From positions 5,270,001-5,334,000 of the forward strand of contig RQOL01000906.1 of NCBI GenBank assembly GCA_013076295.1: 64,000 nt of DNA. The letters run 5' to 3'. Below are positions 57,165 through 64,000 of the stretch, in pieces; the first letter of the stretch is position 1, and the number at the start of each line of letters is the position of its first letter. This DNA comes from Sanderia malayensis. Lineage: Eukaryota > Cnidaria > Scyphozoa > Semaeostomeae > Pelagiidae. A model generated the notes under the pieces. That model saw only the letters and a list, made by a program, of their open reading frames with translations, made no database searches and was not told the origin of the DNA. A program made the translations under genes and the position numbers.

Positions 57165-58619
57165 ATAACATTGAGATTTTGAACAAAAACAAATTCTCAT
57201 GCTACAACAATTCACATATCACTGCGTTGTATTTAATTGTCCCCACAGCACAGCTGGAGATGGAAATTGTCTAGGTATTCAATAACAATTTCACTCCCAT
57301 ACAGAAACATCGTCTGATGCTGATGAGATAATTGTTCTGTTAAGTTTTGTTCAATTTAATAGTTTAATAATTGTGTAGGTTGTAGTATGAAAGATTCTGA
57401 TATATTTTGAAGCTGGTGTTAGGTAACAAAAACTGTGCCTCGTTTACATTGAACTTCGTTGTATTCTATCAATGTTTTCACTGCCCACGTTAATGCAAAA
57501 TTGGATCAGCACTGGAGTGGAGGTGCCAAAATTGCTATTAGTTACATTTAATATCTAGAAGGGCGTGGCCGACGAAAGTTTATTGACCACGCCCAAAATT
57601 CTGCAATAGAGCGTCGGTCAGATTTTATGCTGGATCCGCCCCTGATATTTATCTGTGTCGAGCTTGAAGTTCCGAAGTGTCATTTTCTCTTCTCTTGCAA
57701 ATTTTCAGCTCGTATTGTTTTAAATTCAATTTATAACAGCTTATTTTTATAACGCAAATGACTTGCTTGCAGTGACAAAGCAAATTGTTAATTTTTTATA
57801 TCAATGATTACACGTTGGATTTTGCGGTTTCGGGAACAGGCTTCCAAAAAGGAAAAAGTTAGAAGTTAGAGCCTATTAATATAAGCCAGCTTACCTGGCC
57901 AGCTCGCTAAGTGAGATCTTACCTGATTCCCAAATCCAATGCAAAGTTTGTTTTCTGTTCATGCGAGAAAGCGGCCTGGAATTTTCCCATATGAGCACTC
58001 CATGTTTCCGCTCACTGAGCTGGAAACATATTAACTGCGCATGCATAGTCATTGTTTTCACCGTCAAGTTCCCACGTGACAAAATGCGGCAGGCGGGACA
58101 AAATCAATGAGATCTTTCCCACCCAGCGATAGAAATTTTACAGGATATTTAATTTTTCCCTGAGCCTCTTCTGGATGCTCTTGAATTATTCTTGTGCAAC
58201 AACAAGTATAATCAAATAATTCTCACGGGTCTATTAAGGGTTACTGAATTGTCGTAAAGGCGAGTTTATCATGCTGACATTCGAATAGAATAGATCACAA
58301 CTTGGATGAGTGTATATTTGAAAACATATCCTGTTAAGACATGTTTTCCCGTTACGTACTCCCCGTTCCTTGATTAAAAAAAACAAATTATTTCAACTTT
58401 ATTTTGATGAAATTCTGCTTACGTCACTTCATAATTTTTTTGGGGGGGTGTAAACAGTTTTGCCCTGCGAAAGTTTTCCTCGTAAAACGAGTAGATACAC
58501 TGGGTTACGTAATAGTTTTAAAAACCAAAGCAAACAAACAATCGATATTTTGTAAATAAAAGTCAACATAAAGACTAATTTTACACTAATTTATTTGATT
58601 GAAAGTCTTCTCATTTTTT

Positions 58620-58806
58620 TTCTTGCCATGTTTTCAACACTCTATCAAGCAGGATAGTGTCTGTTAAGTCTTTTTCACAAGCTATTAGAATTAGATCATT
58701 TAATCGTTCATCTTTCATTTTAGATCGCAGCGAGTTTTTAACAATTTTAAGTTTGCTAAAGGTTCAGTTTGCCTCTGAAAATAACCTTTCACAACACATT
58801 TTCATA
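58620..58806 (-). pseudogene. hAT transposase C-terminal fragment with stop
   Basis: The minus strand reads CERLFSEAN, an in-frame TGA, TFSKLKIVKNSLRSKMKDER, LNDLILIACEKDL and VLKTW. This fits the hAT dimerisation motif (ER-x-FS ... K-x-LRS-x-M-x3-RL). It is a different lineage from the relic at 31.5 kb, whose wording differs at most positions. Confidence 0.7.
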
Positions 58807-58910
58807 AACGTAAACTTTGTCTCTGCTCTGATGACTAATGATTATTTTCAAAATCTGCAAGCACCTTTTGGAATTTTAAATCGGAAATCGCGCGGAAATC
58901 TTAATCAAAA

Positions 58911-59184
58911 TACCGTAAATCCTCGAAAAAGCCCCCACCTCCGAATAAGCCCTCCCCTTGAACAAGCCCCCATCCTGATAATCATTTGCAAGGATATTGA
59001 AGCCAAGTTTCCAGACACTGAAGTTCTTTAATGAATGTATTGCAAATAACAGAAAGCTTAAACCAATAACTTTATTGATTGGCTGCATCGTCTAGCTTTT
59101 ATTTTGCTTAATATTGAACAATTATCAGCTAAAATTTCGTTTTCGCAAATAAGCCCCCGGGGGCTTATTCGAGGATTTACGGTA
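58911..59184. mobile_element. MITE with TACCGTAAATCCTCGA termini
   Basis: The left TACCGTAAATCCTCGAAAAA and right complement TACCGTAAATCCTCGAATAA are followed by C-run blocks (AAGCCCCC). TA at both ends fits a mariner-type target duplication. Intact-looking, 274 bp, inserted into the older hAT relic. Confidence 0.8.
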
Positions 59185-59921
59185 TCCTACGTCAGAATAC
59201 ACCACGTGAAGGAAGACATAGAAATACGGAAAACATAGTAATTTACGGAAAATGGAATGGAATAAAGGGCTCGGGCTGAGGAATTTACATTCATAAGAAG
59301 ATGTGTATTGAACATGACAATGAAGGAAATAGAAACTAAAAAGTTTGTGAAACTTGAGTTCTAACTAATATTTTTTGCCCTGCGAGAATATAATATTTAT
59401 TTCAGTTTTGCCCTGCGAACTGCCGTTTTTCAGGATTGGGGGGGTTAACCGCCCCCCCAAACCCCCCCAATAGTGACGTCCCTGTTCAAGAAGTGCAACG
59501 ATACATAAGAAAATATAATAAATATAAAAAGATTTGACAATTGAGAAACTTGTATACCCAAGACGGCTATATTGCTTTATGGGGGGCCAAGACGTACAAA
59601 TTGCTTTCTTTTATGCTATTAACTAAAAGAGTTTATAGATAAAAACAAGGCAATATTTGCATTTTACGAAGCTGAAACATATTCATTTGGACAATTCTAT
59701 AAGTATATTTATAAAAGTGTCTATTTTAAAATTTATGCAGTCTGCAGGTACAAATTAGTGTTTCTGTGATGAAGTCCGGTGTATTTATCATTGCTTGTTA
59801 TTACAACTTGTTATTCCAACTTGAGAATATCTGCAAAATGAAAATATCGTTCAAATAAATATTTATATGGCACCTTGGAAGACAGGAAAAGATTGAGGGT
59901 GAAAAACTTCCCTTCTCTCAC

Positions 59922-62900
59922 CTATGTTTTTGAAGTGAAATCTTTTACGGTTGGCTTTTTATACGACCTTTTATCTACTTCCTTAAGTTTGTACTTTCTA
60001 TGCGGTCTAAAAACAGAACAATATAAATGCATAAAATAAAATAAAACCATGAAATACTATTCATTACATAAGAAATTCTGAAGAAAGAAACGTTAATGGG
60101 TTGACAACATACAAGACTCGTTTTCTGGGCTCGAGGATATTTCGCTTTTCAAAACTTTTCATTCTCTCCAACAGTGGATCACCTTCGGGCTTAAGAAAAA
60201 AAAGATTGTAGCAATAATTAATATGGATCATAGCATGGATATTTCAAACCACTTCAGCCCACGATCAAGCTGCACTGTCTATATAGTAAACAATCTGAAA
60301 TCATGAAGGCTTTGTAGTTTGTTACCTTTAACTCTCTCAATGATCCAGTTAGATCTTCACTTAGTTGAAAAACGGGCTTAGGATTTTCATACCTGCATTT
60401 ACTTAAGGACTGGAAACATTTATATTCAGTGAACAACAAGTAGAAAAGTAGATACTAGACGATACTTACAAATGATATTACGGATAAAGTAGATAATATG
60501 TACCACATGGTGACGTATTGAAAGAAAGGATACTTTTGTTTACCAAGTCGTTTGGGTTGATTTAACTTTTTGTTTTTGGCCTCTCCTTTTGCTATCCTTC
60601 GTAATTCTTTGTTGATTTCGTCCTTTTTCAGTTCTTTTTTTAATGTTCTTAATCTGCAATCAAAATATAAAGTAAAGTTTCGTTGAATGAAATTCCACCT
60701 TCACTGCAAGGAAAACATAACAAATATCTGGTCTCTCGATTTTCTGTGTGATCCTATCTACTCTCGATAAAAAGGATTGGAACAAGGATTGTTATTTTAG
60801 TATTCTGCTAAATTTAAAACATCAAACAAATCAACACGTTACCTGTATACGTCATTCATACGAACTTTAGTTAGTTTTTCATTTTCTTTTACTCTCTCCT
60901 ACAGGATATGAAAATAAAACAGATGAACAACAAAAGTCATTGCTAAAGTATCTACAAAAAAAGTAAAATTTTATCAATTCATTTACCCCTTCAGACATCT
61001 CTTTTTCTTTTCTTCTTTGCTTCTTTGATTTTCGGTCAGTTGAGAGAATTGTTTTTGGCAGAATGATCCCATCATCCACTGGTTCCGTTGTTTGTTCTGG
61101 CTTTTCCCCATCTGGTTGTTTAGCAACAAGACCTTCACTCATCTCTTCAACCCATGAAGGCTGCAACAAGGAGATAAATTAGGGTTTTTTCAATGGAAGC
61201 TCAATCAATGACCTTCATCTCCACATTATCAATACATATAAATATATATAATATTCCATGGGCCTCTGCTATAGTAAATCATTTAGGGAACCAAAGCATA
61301 ACTTTTATATTTTGAGTTTGTTTTATTGGCTGAACTTTAATATGTTCAAAGAGTTAGCAGTTGTTGTTGGATAAGAGTTCAAATTATCCAACATCTTGTG
61401 CTGGGAAATTCATTACATTGGTGCACGATACACTAAGACTCTCCTGCAGATTAACACAAAAAATAGTTACATACATTTTGTTTATACTCCTCTTGTGAGA
61501 GAAACTTTATCTTTTGATTCAGCTTTTGTTGTTCGTCTGCAATTCTTATTTCCTCCTCCAAAGCTTTCCGAAGAAGATCCTTGATAGCAAAAAGGAAATA
61601 TTATTAGGTTACTGAAATGTGAAGGCAGCCCATAACTTGATCGGCATGATATAGTGTTTAGTTGCAAGAAGGCAATCATACAAATGCCAATGAAAAAGCA
61701 GAGTGACCAGAATGCATCTGGGTGTTTAAATACCTGGTGGCTATCATAATCTGGGTTGTACGATGCACCAGTATCACAGACTTCAACAGCAGGCAGCAAT
61801 GATTGCTTTTCACCAACAGATGTTGGCTTCTAAAAGTAGAAAATACAAATATTTCTACTGGTCATTATCAACATTACATCTAAATGGCATGTCTACCAAA
61901 GCTATAGGGCCCCACTGAAGAATAAATTGATTTATGTCTATCTGACAAGCATATACACATCACAGGTATATGTATATACAATATCCAAACCCTGTTCAGT
62001 CTTCTGAGGGGAAACTATGATTAATTTACATACAGAATAAGCAAAACATAAATTTTGCAACTTTTGCCACTTGGGTCATATACTGCCAAACTTTCATTGG
62101 ATACTTCAACCTTAACTTAGAAAACAAAAAATATATCAAAAAGATTTTTTGTTTCTTTTTTTGTTTTTATATTATTTTATTAACTGATGCTAAGCCTCTT
62201 TTCAGAAGGCATTCAGGATACAGGTAGATGGATAGACAGACAAAGGAATGGTTTTAATTGAACCAAAAGGTTTATCACCCATTAATAAACAATAGGTTGA
62301 AAATGGTAACATTGAAAGTACATAAGAAATAAGTCAGTAGTCACAAACCCTGAGTGGCTTCTTGAAAGTGTCCTGAAGCCATATATTCTTTGGCTCTGAG
62401 AAAAAGGAAAGCTTTGTTGATACTGTTACCACTGTCACTAAGGTTATCATGGATTTTTAAAACACTAAAGGAACTTATGGGTGAAGCAAGCACCAATCGA
62501 TAATTGCACACAACAGGTTTACAAGATTGAAAAGATTCTAAACCTGGTTTGTTCATGCCCCAAGCATCATGGGAAACCTTTTGAATCTTGGCTTTCTGTT
62601 TTAATTCCTGTTCAGCTTCTTGTTTCCTTTTCTTTTTCATCAAATCCTTTCTTGAAACATGCTCCTCTTCATCTGAAGATTCATCAACTGCAGTCCTGGC
62701 AATTGTTTTTGGCTTTCTATCGATCACTGCATTTTTTACTTCTGCATTGTGAATAAATTGAATATGATTAAGCTTTGATGAAAATGAAGTTTATCAAGAT
62801 ATATTTGTAGAAATAAATAATGGCTGAAAGTATCAGCAACTTAGTCGACACACAAAAATTCAAATATTAATTTATCTGCCTATACACTACACTCATTACC

Positions 62901-63315
62901 TTCAGAAGAAAGTTTCTTTTCCTCAAAAAATAGTTCCGAATCTTCTTTCTCAGAAATAATTCCACTGAAAAGAAAACGCTCATCATTTAAGTAAATTTTT
63001 CAAACAAAAAAGGATGAAATTCACAATTACAACTAGAATCTAAGTAATACATCAGTGTGGATCCTTGTGGGTTTTACTGATTAATATGTTTGATATAGAA
63101 TACAATCAGCTGATTAGGCCAAGAAGACCTAAATTTCAATTTATCGTTTTGAGTGTAAAACTGCAATCTCACCCTGTCCGTTCTTCCCTTCTTATCTCCT
63201 CGAGGTGTTCTTCAACATCTGCAACATTAGTTGCCTTTCTCCAGCCTTTTTTGGTCTTTTTACTGCCTCTTTTCTTCTTTTCTTTTGCTTGACTTGTGTT
63301 TTCTGAGTCCGCCAT
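59922..63315 (-). CDS. NOP53: NOP53 (GLTSCR2/PICT1) ribosome biogenesis factor
   Basis: Twelve minus-strand exons (5' to 3': 63315-63173, 62964-62900, 62741-62544, 62395-62349, 61829-61734, 61579-61475, 61160-60987, 60898-60843, 60653-60534, 60392-60326, 60189-60113, 60006-59922) join to 410 residues (human 478). NOP53 is a nucleolar 60S maturation factor that recruits the Mtr4 helicase/exosome for 5.8S/ITS2 trimming. Matches: KKTKKGWRK near the start, EERTGGIISE, PAVEVCDTGASYNPDYDSHQ, PKRLGKQKY, QLSEDLTGSLRELKPEGDPL, RMKSFEKRNILEPRKR and a basic end RKYKLKEVDKRSYKK. Acidic and Lys-rich stretches between fit the family. The arch-interacting motif position (59-63) reads LFFEE where human has LFFVD. 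The two donors after exons 3 and 4 are GTTT types and were chosen by frame and conservation. Confidence 0.93.
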
Positions 63316-64000
63316 GATGATCAAAAAATGGAGCACGTGCTCCCACAGATTTTGTTCCGGAAAACTTATTTGACCCCCTCTAAGTACTTTAGACCCCCCA
63401 ATTGAAGAAGAATTGAGAAAATTGAGGCATCGATCTTATATTTCATGGAAAATATAAAATAAATATAACACTCTTTTACAACTATCATTTCTATTCAAAA
63501 CCAGCTTGAAATATTAAAGCGAATGAAGCTAGAACTATAAAGGGGTGCATAACTGAAAATAAATCTTTCTAATTCTAGTTACCTGGTGCTTTCTTCACTA
63601 ATTATAAATATGAAAATTTCGGAAAGAAATAAAAAAGTATGATCACATTACCATTTACAAAGAAAATTAAAAAAAAATGTGATTTAAAATTCAGCTAATT
63701 CTTACATTTTAGTAAAACTTTATATACCGTATTTCCTCGATTAAACGCCCCCCCTCGATTAAACGCCCCCCTCGAATAAACGCCCCCTTATGCTGCAAGC
63801 TTTTGTAATAAACGCCCCCCCCTCGATTAAACGCCCCCTCTTTGTGCAAAACCATGGCGACTTTCATTTTCTACGTTGTTACTCGATAAAACAAGGCTCA
63901 ACTAAACCATTTCCTATTTTTCTGGACCAAGTGACAGAGCCTGTGATCTTGTACTTTCTAATAAACGCCCCCCCTCGAATAATGGCCCCCCTCGATTAGG
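63316..64000. other. NOP53 upstream region and a MITE cut by the window end
   Basis: From 63316 to about 63724 the sequence is the NOP53 5' flank; no TATA box is obvious. From 63725, TACCGTATTTCCTCGATTAA followed by repeated CGCCCCCCCTCGATTAAACG units is the left part of another GGGGGCG-family MITE, running off the window. Confidence 0.65.

Larger units (their letters stand above)
50644..57644. mobile_element. 7-kb composite bounded by hAT-type ends
   Basis: The left end CAGGGGCGGATCTAGA and right end (complement) CAGGGGCGGATCCAGC are typical hAT terminal repeats, and GCGTCGGTCAGATTT occurs near both. The 8 bases outside differ (TGAATATT left, ATATTTAT right), so no clean target duplication. 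No hAT transposase is present inside. The interior is filled by a promoter-like array, a long inverted repeat and two tandem units described separately. It could be one element with nested insertions or two half-elements. Confidence 0.6.
58420..59482 (-). mobile_element. Second hAT relic, eroded ends, nested MITE
   Basis: The right end reads (complement) CAGGGACGTCACTATTGGGG followed by G-runs and GCAGGGCAAAACTG. The left side near 58420-58480 has the eroded counterpart TACGTCACTTCATAATTTTT, G-run and TTTTGCCCTGCGAA. Inside are a hAT transposase tail on the minus strand and a younger MITE (58911-59184). Confidence 0.6.

Noticed and set aside
62341..62543. Read-through of NOP53 exon 3 past KPG
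   Set aside because: The sequence after the GTTTAG donor (LESFQSCKPVV...) has no resemblance to NOP53, and the spliced exon 62349-62395 restores a family-like KNIWLQDTFKKPLR.

Overview
The window is nuclear DNA of an invertebrate animal. It has AT-rich intergenic sequence, many short introns with GT-AG ends, unmistakable metazoan orthologues, and a dense load of hAT, DIRS-like, Merlin-like, LINE and MITE debris. I cannot fix the phylum from the sequence. I reconstructed exon structures by hand from splice signals, reading-frame continuity and remembered family features; nothing was searched.

Layout: (1) 454-2927 (+), the 3' part of an unrecognised C2H2 zinc-finger gene. (2) 4487-7804 (+), MEMO1, nine exons, 294 residues, complete. 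(3) 8699-9549 (-), a broken Merlin/IS1016-like transposase. (4) 10766-13996 (-), a single-exon 1076-residue TPR protein, tentatively TTC34-like. (5) 14-21.2 kb, essentially gene-free. (6) 21213-29489 (+), a PALS1/MPP5 (Stardust) MAGUK in 19 exons, 809 residues, with an extra PDZ domain ahead of the usual L27-L27-PDZ-SH3-GUK order. (7) 31002-31835, a hAT relic with a perfect 8-bp target duplication. (8) 32139-45973 (+), TTC27, 29 exons, 779 residues. One intron carries a DIRS-like element with about 460-bp inverted terminal repeats that is itself interrupted by a LINE 3' end. (9) 46-59.9 kb, a mobile-element zone: a foldback element with a 10-bp target duplication, and a 7-kb hAT-ended composite. 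The composite holds a CCAAT/octamer-like promoter array, a 1.07-kb long inverted repeat, and two tandem units sharing both ends; the larger unit carries a very regular dyad array in front of a small ORF. A second hAT relic follows. (10) 59922-63315 (-), NOP53, 12 exons, 410 residues.

The genes do not form one pathway: MEMO1 (redox/motility), PALS1 (apical polarity), TTC27 (TPR housekeeping factor) and NOP53 (60S ribosome maturation) are housekeeping genes spaced by transposons. MEMO1 and TTC27 also lie near each other on human 2p22.3, so this may be old linkage. The stretch most likely to hold something undescribed is 50.6-57.6 kb, especially the dyad array at 53561-53837 and the tandem-unit architecture around it.
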